Positions 18,227 through 27,266 of a stretch of 64,000 nucleotides of DNA are shown here, one piece after another. Both the position numbers and the translations under genes were made by a program. The stretch's first letter is position 1; every line of letters starts with the position of its first letter. The stretch spans positions 434,001 to 498,000 of the forward strand of contig NZ_JAKUJZ010000004.1 of the NCBI RefSeq assembly GCF_022436675.1. Reading direction: 5' to 3'. Origin of the DNA: Rheinheimera hassiensis (GTDB lineage: Bacteria; Pseudomonadota; Gammaproteobacteria; Enterobacterales; Alteromonadaceae). Under the pieces are notes generated by a model that was not told where the DNA came from, ran no database searches, and worked only from the letters and a program-made list of their open reading frames with translations.

Positions 18227-19243
18227 CTAAACGTTTGGTTTCCAGCGGCCCGTTGCTGTTAGTGACGCTGTTGGTGCTGCTGATGATGAGCCAAATCGCA
18301 TAAGCTGCCATTGATATGCCAAGTTACTTGGTGATCCTCCGCTGGCTCTCGCCCCCCAACAACCGCCAACGCCAGTCATTTCTATCGCTGTAACGGTGGC
18401 TCTATCAGTAAACTGAGCTGCAAAAACCCACTCGTTTGATGATGTAGCATAAATTGTAGCTCCAAGAAGTGTCTCAACAGTAGTTGATGATGTTTTCTGA
18501 GCGAAAAGATCTTGTTTTCCGTTTGCGCGACGCTCTATACCTTCAACAGTGCTAACTGCGCTGTAAAAATTATCCGGCAGCTTAATTAAAAGCCATCTGC
18601 CATCGCCAAAGTGAAGAAAATCCATCTGCTCAAACAGCGCACACAGATTACCAGAGTTATCATTTGCATTCGGATATGCTTGATATGTGTACAATGTACT
18701 GGCACCTGATTGCCTGGAATTTATCTTCATATCCAAACCATTTCCAGTCGCAGCGTGCATAAATTGTACATAGTTTCCAAGGCTGTTTGCAGGTCCGCCT
18801 GTGTTGGCTATGGTGCGGGGGATAAGTAGAGTAAACGTATATCCCACAGGGCACGCATCGCCGAACCCTGTAATGGTAAAGTTTGCTGCTCCGTGGCCTG
18901 CTAAGGTGACGAAAGGGCCTAGTTCTGGCGTTATTGGCAGGGTAAATTCGGGGCTGTTGTTGATGATTTCAGAGACGTTGATCACGCCCATAACTTTGGC
19001 ACCCAGCCGCTGATTTATACCTCTGAAGGCTTTAGCCAAATGGTCATCATTTTGCGGGTCAAACACAACATCCATTTCAGCTATAGCAGCCTGAAACTCC
19101 GCAATACTATGGTTAAACCAATCAGCCCCCGGATAACTAGGGACATTATTTTCACCTGATTCAGTGAACCAGCCGGCAGTCCCAACTAATGGCTTGTTCG
19201 CTGGACGCACTGTGGCTTGTGAACCATTTTTTAACGGATGCAT
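18227..19243 (-). CDS. Tail fibre protein
   Basis: 338-aa protein. The N-terminal ~110 residues contain GWFTESGEN and a short helical segment (FNHSIAEFQAAIAEMD) like those of phage fibre or collar proteins that attach to the baseplate. The middle and end are rich in Gly, Ser, Thr and Asn and look like a beta-structured receptor-binding tip ending in TGRWKPNV. AGGAG lies before the ATG. It sits directly after the baseplate genes, as Mu S does, and probably sets host range. Confidence 0.75.
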   Translation of the reverse strand: MHPLKNGSQATVRPANKPLVGTAGWFTESGENNVPSYPGADWFNHSIAEFQAAIAEMDVVFDPQNDDHLAKAFRGINQRLGAKVMGVINVSEIINNSPEFTLPITPELGPFVTLAGHGAANFTITGFGDACPVGYTFTLLIPRTIANTGGPANSLGNYVQFMHAATGNGLDMKINSRQSGASTLYTYQAYPNANDNSGNLCALFEQMDFLHFGDGRWLLIKLPDNFYSAVSTVEGIERRANGKQDLFAQKTSSTTVETLLGATIYATSSNEWVFAAQFTDRATVTAIEMTGVGGCWGARASGGSPSNLAYQWQLMRFGSSSAAPTASLTATGRWKPNV

Positions 19244-19304
19244 AGTAACTCCTGATTGAAACTAATTTAAACGCCGTTTAAAGCGGCTTTTTAAAGAAAA
19301 ATAC

Positions 19305-19889
19305 CTAACCGACGTAATCAAACTCATAATAGAAACCAGCCAATTTGTAACGCTGTAAGGTGCACTCCAGAAATCCGGCATCAGATGTTAAGAGAGGCGT
19401 TAATACATCATCCAGACACGTCATATAAGCGCCTGGTATGCCATAAACAGTAATTCTGACTATGTAACGATACTTCTGCTCCCACAGTGGGTAAGTGCAT
19501 GAACGCAAGCAGTGATGTGGAAATATTTCATCCACCTCCACTGTGAAACCCAAATCAGCTGCAAGCTTTTGGATATTCCACGCCTGCAAACCGCCCTTAC
19601 GGTGGTACTTTTCAACTACTGCATAACGTCGATATTCGATGCTGGAGGAAGATCCGATAGAACACTCTGGCAACCCTAAGTACTCTTCCCAGTCAGGCAG
19701 CAGTTGTGTCGTTGACTCTGGGCGCATCTCCAGTTGCAACAAATCAGCGCTGGCCTCTGCACGTTCTAACCTGGGCGCATAGCCTTGGGCATATTTATAA
19801 AGGTCTGACGATTTCGCTCGTTGCCACAAAAACCCACGTGGCATTTGAGCCAATATAGCGCTAGTCCACTGAGCTACGGAATGACCCAT
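19305..19889 (-). CDS. Mu gp48-like tail protein (DUF2313/YmfQ)
   Basis: 194-aa baseplate-associated protein in the place of Mu gp48. Seen: an N-terminal helical stretch and LLPDWEEYLGLPEC near residue 70, the family's signature, followed by YRRYAVVEKYHRKGG. RBS AGGAG. It overlaps the gp47-like gene by 16 bases. It is thought to bridge baseplate and fibre. Confidence 0.85.
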   Translation of the reverse strand: MGHSVAQWTSAILAQMPRGFLWQRAKSSDLYKYAQGYAPRLERAEASADLLQLEMRPESTTQLLPDWEEYLGLPECSIGSSSSIEYRRYAVVEKYHRKGGLQAWNIQKLAADLGFTVEVDEIFPHHCLRSCTYPLWEQKYRYIVRITVYGIPGAYMTCLDDVLTPLLTSDAGFLECTLQRYKLAGFYYEFDYVG

Positions 19890-20941
19890 GTAATCACTCC
19901 TAATTCATGTAACTCTGTGTCTGTTGCTGTTACATCAGCGCTCAAATTAAGCACATAGTCACTAACGCCAAGGGTTGAGCCGATAGCTGTGCGTACGGCA
20001 CTTAATAGCAAGGTAGAGCCCGGGCCCAGCGTATTGAAATAGCCTTTAATACTCGTTTGCACGCTTTGGCGTAGCTCAGGGCTGTCAGGAAATAAGGTGA
20101 TGCTTAAGGCCGTGGTTTTTAGTGTCAGTGGAATATAAACAGCTTCAATGCCGCCCGGCCGTCCCACATCTGCGCCACTGGCTGGATCCTTGTGGCGATA
20201 GATATAATCAGCCATCGCGACCTGATCTACATAACCGGGTAAAATATCGGGGCGTGAATCAAATACAAAAGCATAACCAACAGTGCCCGGCCCTTGATAG
20301 CTATCAACTGCCCAGGCACGGGCAATGCCCGGCACTTCGCGACACCAGGCAACATAGTCATGCACAGCGCCGCCCATTGGCGGGTTACGTTTGCGAAACA
20401 ATAAGCGCTCAAGCACTTGCGCCACCGGTTCTAAGTCGGCACCGCCAGAAATGCCGCCGCTTTGGCCATTGGGTTGAATGCCTGGCACAGTAGAAACTAA
20501 GGTTAGGCTTTCACCAGCTAACAGGTTACCCGCTGCGCCCGGAACTTCAGCCTTGACCTGTACGACTACACTGCCACCTGATGGCGCATTAGAAAGCGTG
20601 ACCCGATATAGGCGGCCATCAGCATGGGTTATTACTGTGTCCACCGGAATTGCTGAACTACCGGTAAAAGTAACCGGACCTATGGCTGAACTGGCCAATT
20701 TACGGATCACGCCTTCATAGCGCGCGGTATCAATAATGGTTTGGTCTTCAGACTCCGAAGATGGGATAACCTGGCGAACAATCCAGCTTTGATAATCATA
20801 CAAATCACGCAGGCTGCCACTTACCGCTGCGTTCAGGGCCTGCTCAATACCAAACTTTGGTAAAATAGTATCCAGCGAGGCTTCAATGTCGATTAAACCA
20901 GCTTCAACCAGCGCTCTTAGCGTGGGTACATTAAACGGCAC
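19874..20941 (-). CDS. Baseplate protein, gpJ/Mu gp47 family
   Basis: 355-aa baseplate wedge protein. The N-terminus (FNVPTLRALVEAGLIDIE) and the middle VPGIARAWAVDSYQGPGTVGYAFVF match the Baseplate_J family. GTG start with GGAGA upstream. Together with the gp46-like protein it should build the baseplate of a contractile tail. Confidence 0.9.
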   Translation of the reverse strand: MPFNVPTLRALVEAGLIDIEASLDTILPKFGIEQALNAAVSGSLRDLYDYQSWIVRQVIPSSESEDQTIIDTARYEGVIRKLASSAIGPVTFTGSSAIPVDTVITHADGRLYRVTLSNAPSGGSVVVQVKAEVPGAAGNLLAGESLTLVSTVPGIQPNGQSGGISGGADLEPVAQVLERLLFRKRNPPMGGAVHDYVAWCREVPGIARAWAVDSYQGPGTVGYAFVFDSRPDILPGYVDQVAMADYIYRHKDPASGADVGRPGGIEAVYIPLTLKTTALSITLFPDSPELRQSVQTSIKGYFNTLGPGSTLLLSAVRTAIGSTLGVSDYVLNLSADVTATDTELHELGVITWVIP

Positions 20942-21377
20942 TTTGTGTCTCCCATCGTCTTGATACAGTAAAAGAAATCACTTCATCATCAGGTTTAGTG
21001 ATCACAACATTCAGCGCCAGAGTTTGAAACCTTGGAATAGAGCCAGTCACTTGCACGCTCTTGGCAACAACACCTTCGCCGTTGTCACGCAGCATCCAGG
21101 TCAGTGCATCTTCTGCATATTTCACAGCTTTATTGCGTACATCCGTGGTCATTTTTTCGCGGTAGAGCAACCACAATTTAGAACCCCATGGCTCTGAATA
21201 AAACGAGTCACCAGGCCAACCGCGTAAGTCATTGGAGTCATCAGGTAAGGTGTCGGAGTCATCAGCGCGGGCATCGGTAAACAACGAGATCAAAGCGAGG
21301 GTGGATATCTCGCCGATATCAGCACCCTCGATAATCAAACCTGCATTTTTCATCATGCCAAACACGATGGCGCTCAT
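20931..21377 (-). CDS. Baseplate protein, Mu gp46 family
   Basis: 148-aa protein beginning MSAIVFGMMKNAGL when started at the ATG at 21377. That start clears the upstream stop at 21385; a longer frame to 21431 exists but would overlap the gp45-like gene by 47 bases. Motifs GWPGDSFY and GSKLWLLYREK are typical of the gp46 family of wedge proteins. It overlaps the gp47-like gene by 11 bases. Confidence 0.85.
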   Translation of the reverse strand: MSAIVFGMMKNAGLIIEGADIGEISTLALISLFTDARADDSDTLPDDSNDLRGWPGDSFYSEPWGSKLWLLYREKMTTDVRNKAVKYAEDALTWMLRDNGEGVVAKSVQVTGSIPRFQTLALNVVITKPDDEVISFTVSRRWETQSAV

Positions 21378-21384
21378 AACTAAC

Positions 21385-22032
21385 CTACTCTGGTGTTGTG
21401 GTCGGCCGGTTTTCCGCGTCTTTGTGAACATGCCCTAAGTATGAAATGCCGTTAGCACTTAAATCAGAACCCGTTACAACATCGGCTGAGGTAATGGTTC
21501 CAGTGGCGGCAATACTAAGGTCTGTTGATATGTCACCAGTGACGTGCAGAGGGCCTTGGATTAATGTCTCTGGCGAGATAATAGTGAATGAGTTGCTGGC
21601 ATCGAAAATAACGTCAGTTGCTGCAATAGTGAAGGTGTTAGTGATTTCAAAAATGACGTCTGTGGCAGTAAGGATAATCTTACCGTCTTTGGTTAAGCGG
21701 ATTTTATGCCCCTCAAGATGGTATAGAAAAACATCGCCAGTTTCACCCTGTGGCCGGCACTTTTTATCCTCTACCGCAATGGCCACCAAACCCGACAATG
21801 AGCCACCCAGCGCCGCAACAATGGCTTCAGACCCTTCTGGCGGGAACGAACTAATGCCATAGTTCTGAAAGCGCTCAATGTTGTCTGCTGACTCATCAGC
21901 ATGCATCTTCACCTGCAGGTTCTGGCGCTGCAGGTCTTCAACAATGCCGCTGACAACAGCCCGGGTTAACATGCCTGTAATGCGCCGCTTAATGGGTGCC
22001 AGCAGGCGGTCAATGTAGCGTTCACTTACCAT
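21385..22032 (-). CDS. Baseplate assembly protein V, Mu gp45 family (tail spike)
   Basis: 215-aa central spike protein. N-terminal ~110 residues are an OB-like domain (NYGISSFPPEGSEAIVAALGG). C-terminal residues consist of repeated beta strands (TDVIFEITNTFTIAATDVIFD) leading to a tip with GHVHKD, a pattern that in Mu gp45-type spikes binds an iron atom. It should pierce the outer membrane at tail contraction. Confidence 0.87.
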   Translation of the reverse strand: MVSERYIDRLLAPIKRRITGMLTRAVVSGIVEDLQRQNLQVKMHADESADNIERFQNYGISSFPPEGSEAIVAALGGSLSGLVAIAVEDKKCRPQGETGDVFLYHLEGHKIRLTKDGKIILTATDVIFEITNTFTIAATDVIFDASNSFTIISPETLIQGPLHVTGDISTDLSIAATGTITSADVVTGSDLSANGISYLGHVHKDAENRPTTTPE

Positions 22033-23105
22033 TGGCCACCACCTAGTTTAGTGTCTTTTACTATTTGCGCCGGTATGTCCATTGCGTCAGGGCGCACCAC
22101 ACTAATTACCGCTAAACGTCCGGCGTCGTCCTCGCTGAACATAATAGATAAGATCAGCATTTCTTCATCCAGCCCAAGAATTTCGTCAATCACCGGCACA
22201 ATGGTATTGATGTTCCAAAGCTTGCCCGTCTGCGGTATCCGCCAGCCTGTTACCGTGTATTCAGCCGTGTTGGATTTACCTATGCTGCGTTGGCGTTCCC
22301 ACTGGCCACGCCGTGCTGCACCCTCTGCGGTAGTGATCTCTTCGTTGACAATAATCATCGGGCGATAGCGGCCAATCTCACTGTCTTTTACATCGGCTTT
22401 AATACCACCCACAGTTGACAGGGCTGCGGTATCCCAATCTTTACCATGGGCAGCACCTGCAGCTTTAACAGTGAAATTGCTAAAGCGTTGGCGCCAACTG
22501 AAACGGCCGCGCGCTGCCTTTATGTTTTCGCCCAATATCAACGAAACACCGGCCTTTTCTTTGCCGGCACGGGTGATCACCAAATTGCCAAATGTATCGC
22601 TGGTTAACAGCACGCCACGCTGTTTAGCCAGGCGTGATAACAGTTCGTGCGGGGTTTCACCTTGTTCGATTTGGATGCGCTGGAATGGCTCGCCTACGTC
22701 AGCATTTACGATCACCTTAATACCAAAGGGGTTACACACCACATCAGCAATCTGCGTCAGTGTCTGATTGTTAAACTGGCCACTGGGGTAGTCGATAGAG
22801 CAATCCACCAGGTCGGCTGTTTTGTCTCGGCCACTGACGCTAATCGTCACTGTCGTTTCGTCGTAACTTGGCACCCAATCATCCACATAACCAGTGATAA
22901 CACGTTCACCGCCAATATCGACAGTGCACGCCTGGCCTTGCCGGATAGGCTCCACAAACTTCTTATACTGCTGCTCACTGCCTTGCCACTTCCATGTCAG
23001 CTCAAGGTCAAAGCTACCGGACATTGCATCCAGTGAGCGGGTTACTCCAATCTTGGTCCAGCCCTGATAAATCTGACCGCCGGCTTTTAATACAATTTCT
23101 TCCAT
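22026..23105 (-). CDS. Baseplate hub protein, Mu gp44/gpD family
   Basis: 359-aa tail hub protein. N-terminal strands (GGQIYQGWTKIGVTRSLD) and the RDKTADLVDCS motif near residue 95 are characteristic of the gpD/gp44 family, structural relatives of the T4 gp27 hub. It overlaps the spike gene by 7 bases and the gp43-like gene by 1, so the baseplate genes are translated as a coupled series. Confidence 0.88.
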   Translation of the reverse strand: MEEIVLKAGGQIYQGWTKIGVTRSLDAMSGSFDLELTWKWQGSEQQYKKFVEPIRQGQACTVDIGGERVITGYVDDWVPSYDETTVTISVSGRDKTADLVDCSIDYPSGQFNNQTLTQIADVVCNPFGIKVIVNADVGEPFQRIQIEQGETPHELLSRLAKQRGVLLTSDTFGNLVITRAGKEKAGVSLILGENIKAARGRFSWRQRFSNFTVKAAGAAHGKDWDTAALSTVGGIKADVKDSEIGRYRPMIIVNEEITTAEGAARRGQWERQRSIGKSNTAEYTVTGWRIPQTGKLWNINTIVPVIDEILGLDEEMLILSIMFSEDDAGRLAVISVVRPDAMDIPAQIVKDTKLGGGQW

Positions 23106-24421
23106 TAGCCGATCACCTCAACCGTATCTGTTGGCAAAATAAAGGCCGGGTTCTTAAAGCCGTTGCGCAGCACTATGCTGTCGCGCCGCTCTGTATTACC
23201 CGTTTGCTGCCATGCCACCAACGCAACCGGCACACTTTCTTTGGGCCGATAAATACTTACCTGGGGTAACAGTTCTGCCCGTGCGCCAGTGTCAGCTAAT
23301 ACGGCTTGCCTTAAGGCCCGCATCTGTCTCCACACTGCAGAACGGTTAGACTCAACTGCAGCTTCAGCATAAAGTGCCAACTGATCCGCAATGCCGTAGC
23401 TCAGGCTTTTCAATTGCTGCCCAGTTAATATCGCGTTGCGCTCTGCGCCGGACAGGCTCTCTACCACTTCAGGTTCATCATTCAGTTTTTTCACAATCTC
23501 GGCGGCACCTAACGCAGAGCAGCTGGCTACTATGGCGCTATTTAACGTCAGGGTTTTAAATGCTTCCGCATTCTCCCGGATAGCGGCGTTTTTAGAAGGG
23601 TTGGCCTGAGTAGGTACCGAACCTGCCATACCACCGGCGCTTGATATATTGCGCGACAAACCACCTGTTGCACTCAGCTCAGCACGCATACCACTCCAGC
23701 GGTTTTGCACGTTCTGATAAACTTCCAGCGCACGAATAGGGTCTTTCACCACGCCTTTAATGTCTTCCAGCAGCCCCATGGCTTCACGGGCCAGTTCACC
23801 GGGATAAGCTAATAGCTTGCCGACAGAATCTTTAGTGCGCATAAGGCGGTCAGTCCACTGGCGCAGGTCATCAGGTAACGAGGGCAGGCCGCGTGTCAGT
23901 TCATCCAAATCATCTAAGAAGGCATCCACCATGTCGCCCATACCTTCCGGGGTGCTGATATCAAATTCATCAGCAAAGGCTGCATTGACTGCATCTTTTG
24001 TCTTTTCAGCTTCGTTTTTAACTTGGGTGGCGGTGTCTGATTTGGAGTTAGGAAACAGATTTTCACCCACTTCATACACTTCAAAATTAATGGTCGCCGT
24101 GCCATCAACCCGGTTAATTAACTTATGGCTGACCTTGCCAACCTGTACTTTGCGAATGCCAAACCATGGATGAATCAATTCACCGGGGCCGGGTTTATTT
24201 AATGCTTCAAGAATGGCCTTTAGCTGAGCTAAATAATCTGCCCCTACCACACGGCCACTAATGCGCTCCTGGGTAAGTACCTTGCCGTTGTCTTCGGTAT
24301 AGCCTACTTCTTTTTTGGGGTAAGCATGGGGAATAGCCCGTCTGCCACTTTCGCCATCGGTCTCTTCAAGTAAAAATTCAACGCCCCTGAACGAGGCGGT
24401 TAAACGGTCTTCAAATGCCAT
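23105..24421 (-). CDS. DNA circularisation N-domain tail protein, Mu gp43 family
   Basis: 438-aa protein. The N-terminal ~100 residues (SFRGVEFLLEETDGESGRRAIPHAYP) are the DNA_circ_N domain of Mu gp43 homologues, followed by a long helical tail. Started at the ATG at 24421, which has AAAGGG upstream; a TTG two codons earlier is less likely. Probably a tail-tip protein; the domain name comes from a distant P2-like relative and says nothing firm about circularisation here. Confidence 0.85.
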   Translation of the reverse strand: MAFEDRLTASFRGVEFLLEETDGESGRRAIPHAYPKKEVGYTEDNGKVLTQERISGRVVGADYLAQLKAILEALNKPGPGELIHPWFGIRKVQVGKVSHKLINRVDGTATINFEVYEVGENLFPNSKSDTATQVKNEAEKTKDAVNAAFADEFDISTPEGMGDMVDAFLDDLDELTRGLPSLPDDLRQWTDRLMRTKDSVGKLLAYPGELAREAMGLLEDIKGVVKDPIRALEVYQNVQNRWSGMRAELSATGGLSRNISSAGGMAGSVPTQANPSKNAAIRENAEAFKTLTLNSAIVASCSALGAAEIVKKLNDEPEVVESLSGAERNAILTGQQLKSLSYGIADQLALYAEAAVESNRSAVWRQMRALRQAVLADTGARAELLPQVSIYRPKESVPVALVAWQQTGNTERRDSIVLRNGFKNPAFILPTDTVEVIG

Positions 24422-24444
24422 TTGCAAGCCCTTTAATAATCACG

Positions 24445-26427
24445 TTAATTAGCACCGGTGTCGGGGTCGATAAGGATGCCGGGCGGGGTTTTTGTCGCGG
24501 TGAGCTTGGGTCTGCTGTCTGACAAATCCAGTTTGAGGTTAAGCTGTCCGGTCACACCACTGAGCATGGTAGACATATCTGTGTTTATGCTGGCTTGACC
24601 TGCAGGCTTAACCGCCACGTCCTGAATTTTTTCGTCACCGAACAAACTGGGCAACATATCGGCTAACGTGGGGGTTTTGGCGTTAGTTTTTTTGTCACCG
24701 AACAAGGTAGCTCTGGCCTGAGTTTTTTCGTCGCCAAACGCACTGGGCAACACATCGGCTAACCTGGGGGCTTTGGCCTGAGTTTTTTTATCGCCAAACA
24801 CACTGGGTAACACGTCAGATAACGTGGTGGCTTTAGCCCACTTACGAAAACTCCGAAACTCGTCAACGACATCTAACAAGCCGGGGGCTTGAAAGTTGGC
24901 CATTGAGGGATCTCTTTCTGATTTACGACTAACATTGAATGGTAAATAGTCGTCAGGGTTTTCATAAATCACGCTTGCTGCATAACCTACGGTTCCCAAA
25001 GCTACCGCTGCGGATCCTACTTTACCCCATTTGCTTTTGTTGGGTTTCTTATTACCATCCATGGCATCAGTAATGTCGATACCCGCAGCGCCGCCCATAC
25101 CTCCAGCGCCCATGTTAACGACATAAACAGGCATTACCCCCATATCAGCAAAGCCGCCCTGGCCACCCATGCCGCCTTTCTTCTTGCTACCAAAGTTATC
25201 GCGAGCCCATGACGCCGCATCGACAGCCTTTTTAGCTGCTACCAAACCGCCTACTACCCACAGGGCTGCTTCGCCCCATTTCAGCCAGTTCTCTATGGTT
25301 TCATCATCAACACTGTTGATAGCATCAGCGATATCTTTGATAGGTTGCGACAACCGGCTTTCGGCGAATGTATTAAACGAGGTATACAAAGACTGCACGG
25401 CATTATTAAATTCCGCTGCATTCTTCGCTGCAGCTTTTTGGGTTTCTCCGTATTCACCTGTCGATTTATTCATTCTCCTGACTAAATCTTTATTATCTAT
25501 TGAATATAAAGATGCCAAACCTTCTATAGCTGTGCGGTCAAATACATCACCCAATAGCATCGGATCGTTTTTTGCTTTGTCCAAAATCTCTAGCAGCAGC
25601 TCAACCGGTTCGCGCAGCTCCTTAGTACCGGCTTTAAATACTGCGATCCCTTGCTTGTCCAAAAACTCGACTTTTGTTTTATCACTGAATGCGGCAAATA
25701 CAGCTTTAATTGAAGTCAATGATTCGTTGGCATTACCTTTGGTTTTTGCGAACAACTGCACTAATGAGGCCATTTGAGTAATGGCCGCAGGGCCTTTGCC
25801 CTGGTAAGTAGCAAATAGCTGCTCTGAGATAGACGCTAAATCTTTGACGTTTACACTGCCTATAGCAAACTGGCTGTATAAATCATCAATGGTATTCATT
25901 ACCTCTTTGGCGTCTGTAATGCCTTTTTCACGGAACTGTTGAAATATGGCACCAGTAGACTTAGCATCAACACCAAACGCTTGCATGAATAAACCCATAT
26001 TCTCAAGGTTATCCTGCACAAACTTAAAGTCGCCGGTCTTACCCAATAGCTCATCAACAGCGGCGGCAAATTGCGTAGTATCAACGCGGATGTCTTTTTG
26101 GTTGGCCAGCTCAAGAATATTGCCTTTTAGCATGGCAACCTGTTCGTCAGTCAGCTTTGCATTTGTGCCCATGCGGGTCATTTGCTCAGAGAAGTTGCCG
26201 ATATTGCGCACAGTGGCACCTGTGGCAAAGGCCGCAGCAACCCCCACGTAACGATTGCCTAAGGTGTCAATGCCGCGCCCTGCAGCTGCTGCGGAGCGTC
26301 TAACCATGGTCATTGCCGTTTCGTTTTTCTTGGCAAAGTCACTCATAGAGGCGCCGTACTGGCGGGCTTTAGCAGCAAGGTTGCCAGCAAGGTTTAAGAT
26401 AATATCGGTTTTAAGTTGCTGGGCCAT
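24445..26427 (-). CDS. Tail tape measure protein, Mu gp42 type
   Basis: 660-aa protein that sets tail length. The N-terminal two thirds are helical and resemble TP901-type tape measures (SEQMTRMGTNAKLTDEQ). A hydrophobic WVVGGLVAAKKA segment lies near residue 390, a Gly/Met-rich stretch near 425-450, and the C-terminus carries imperfect repeats of the type LADVLPSxFGDxKTQAxA (24637-24830). GAGAG precedes the ATG. The start overlaps the frameshifted end of the chaperone gene. Confidence 0.9.
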   Translation of the reverse strand: MAQQLKTDIILNLAGNLAAKARQYGASMSDFAKKNETAMTMVRRSAAAAGRGIDTLGNRYVGVAAAFATGATVRNIGNFSEQMTRMGTNAKLTDEQVAMLKGNILELANQKDIRVDTTQFAAAVDELLGKTGDFKFVQDNLENMGLFMQAFGVDAKSTGAIFQQFREKGITDAKEVMNTIDDLYSQFAIGSVNVKDLASISEQLFATYQGKGPAAITQMASLVQLFAKTKGNANESLTSIKAVFAAFSDKTKVEFLDKQGIAVFKAGTKELREPVELLLEILDKAKNDPMLLGDVFDRTAIEGLASLYSIDNKDLVRRMNKSTGEYGETQKAAAKNAAEFNNAVQSLYTSFNTFAESRLSQPIKDIADAINSVDDETIENWLKWGEAALWVVGGLVAAKKAVDAASWARDNFGSKKKGGMGGQGGFADMGVMPVYVVNMGAGGMGGAAGIDITDAMDGNKKPNKSKWGKVGSAAVALGTVGYAASVIYENPDDYLPFNVSRKSERDPSMANFQAPGLLDVVDEFRSFRKWAKATTLSDVLPSVFGDKKTQAKAPRLADVLPSAFGDEKTQARATLFGDKKTNAKTPTLADMLPSLFGDEKIQDVAVKPAGQASINTDMSTMLSGVTGQLNLKLDLSDSRPKLTATKTPPGILIDPDTGAN

Positions 26428-26563
26428 GGATTAACTCTCTTAACTTTCTATAGGTGCGGACAAGGCGGCGCAGTGGCATGGCACTGGATGCGCTGAACGG
26501 AATGCGGGACCCGATAGCTAACTGCAGGTCCTCGCAAATTACCGCCAGCGCCTTAAGGTCGCC
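26411..26563 (-). CDS. Tail assembly chaperone, -2 frameshift extension
   Basis: If ribosomes slip back two bases on GGGGGC at 26561-26566, the frame continues as GDLKALAVICEDLQLAIG and on for 50 codons. It stops at 26411-26413 inside the tape measure gene, giving a ~162-aa long form. The -1 frame stops after seven codons, so only the -2 (or +1) frame is open. Mu itself is known to use a -2 shift at GGGGGCG in gene 41. The open frame and slippery site are seen; slippage is inferred. Confidence 0.82.
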   Translation of the reverse strand, partial: GDLKALAVICEDLQLAIGSRIPFSASSAMPLRRLVRTYRKLRELIHGPAT

Positions 26564-26897
26564 CCCGGTTCTCCAGCTCCTTCGCTATTAACTGGTCAAG
26601 TTCCGTCGCCTTTTGTTGCAGCAACTTAAAATCTTCCTGGTGCAACTTGCGCAGCTCTTTAACGCTAACCGGCCCCTGCACGGCACCAATGTATTCCACC
26701 TGGCGCACCAGCAACTCCAGCCCGTACAGCACATCACTGGTATAAGCCACTGCTGTACCGTCCTGCACTATTACTTTTTCAGCTGCAATTTGGGCGTCTA
26801 TGTAGTCACCGGATGTAAGCTCCTTAAGGCCCACCTCAAAGTGGGTTTGCTCACCCACCTTAAGGCCATGCGTTAATTCAAACGTCATGACGGCCAT
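26553..26897 (-). CDS. Tail assembly chaperone, zero-frame product (Mu gp41 type)
   Basis: 114-aa protein between the tail tube and tape measure genes, the universal position of the tail chaperone. It ends ...LENRGRP at a TAA just after the slippery run GGGGGCGA (26559-26566 on the minus strand). The short form should coat the tape measure protein during tail assembly. A start two codons in (ATGACGTTT) is equally possible. Confidence 0.88.
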   Translation of the reverse strand: MAVMTFELTHGLKVGEQTHFEVGLKELTSGDYIDAQIAAEKVIVQDGTAVAYTSDVLYGLELLVRQVEYIGAVQGPVSVKELRKLHQEDFKLLQQKATELDQLIAKELENRGRP

Positions 26898-27250
26898 TAG
26901 ATACGCTCTACCTTATTGCCCTGGAAAGTGCCGGTAACATCGCCGGAGTCTGAGATAGTAAACGGGGCCTGTGGCGCGCAATCCGTCATCATATAATCGA
27001 CACCGTTGTCACCTTCCCATGTGAGTGTGGCATTGGTGATGCTGTTTATTTCCAGCACGTCCACGTCTTCATCAGCCGCAATTACCACCGCAATAGTGGG
27101 CACTGTGTACTCATTAGACTGGCCCCAAACACGACCCGGCCCAACGTGCGGGGTGCGCGTGTAACCGCCGGGGTTTAAGGTGGATCCTTTTTTCGTTTTC
27201 AGCTGTTTGCTGTTGGCACGAATAACCACTTCACCAAGGATTTGTCCCAT
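26897..27250 (-). CDS. Tail tube protein, Mu gpM family
   Basis: 117-aa tube protein directly downstream of the sheath gene, as in Mu. Seen: GSTLNPGGYTR near residue 22 and beta-strand-rich sequence through DVTGTFQGNKVERI at the end. AGGAG lies 9 bases before the ATG. Its stop overlaps the chaperone start region by one base. It forms the inner tube of the contractile tail. Confidence 0.88.
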   Translation of the reverse strand: MGQILGEVVIRANSKQLKTKKGSTLNPGGYTRTPHVGPGRVWGQSNEYTVPTIAVVIAADEDVDVLEINSITNATLTWEGDNGVDYMMTDCAPQAPFTISDSGDVTGTFQGNKVERI

Positions 27251-27266
27251 GGGCTTATGCTCCTAA

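Noticed and set aside
18006..19243. Invertible tail-fibre segment as in Mu G-segment
   Set aside because: There is no invertase gene, and no pair of inverted crossover-like sites was noticed around the single fibre gene.
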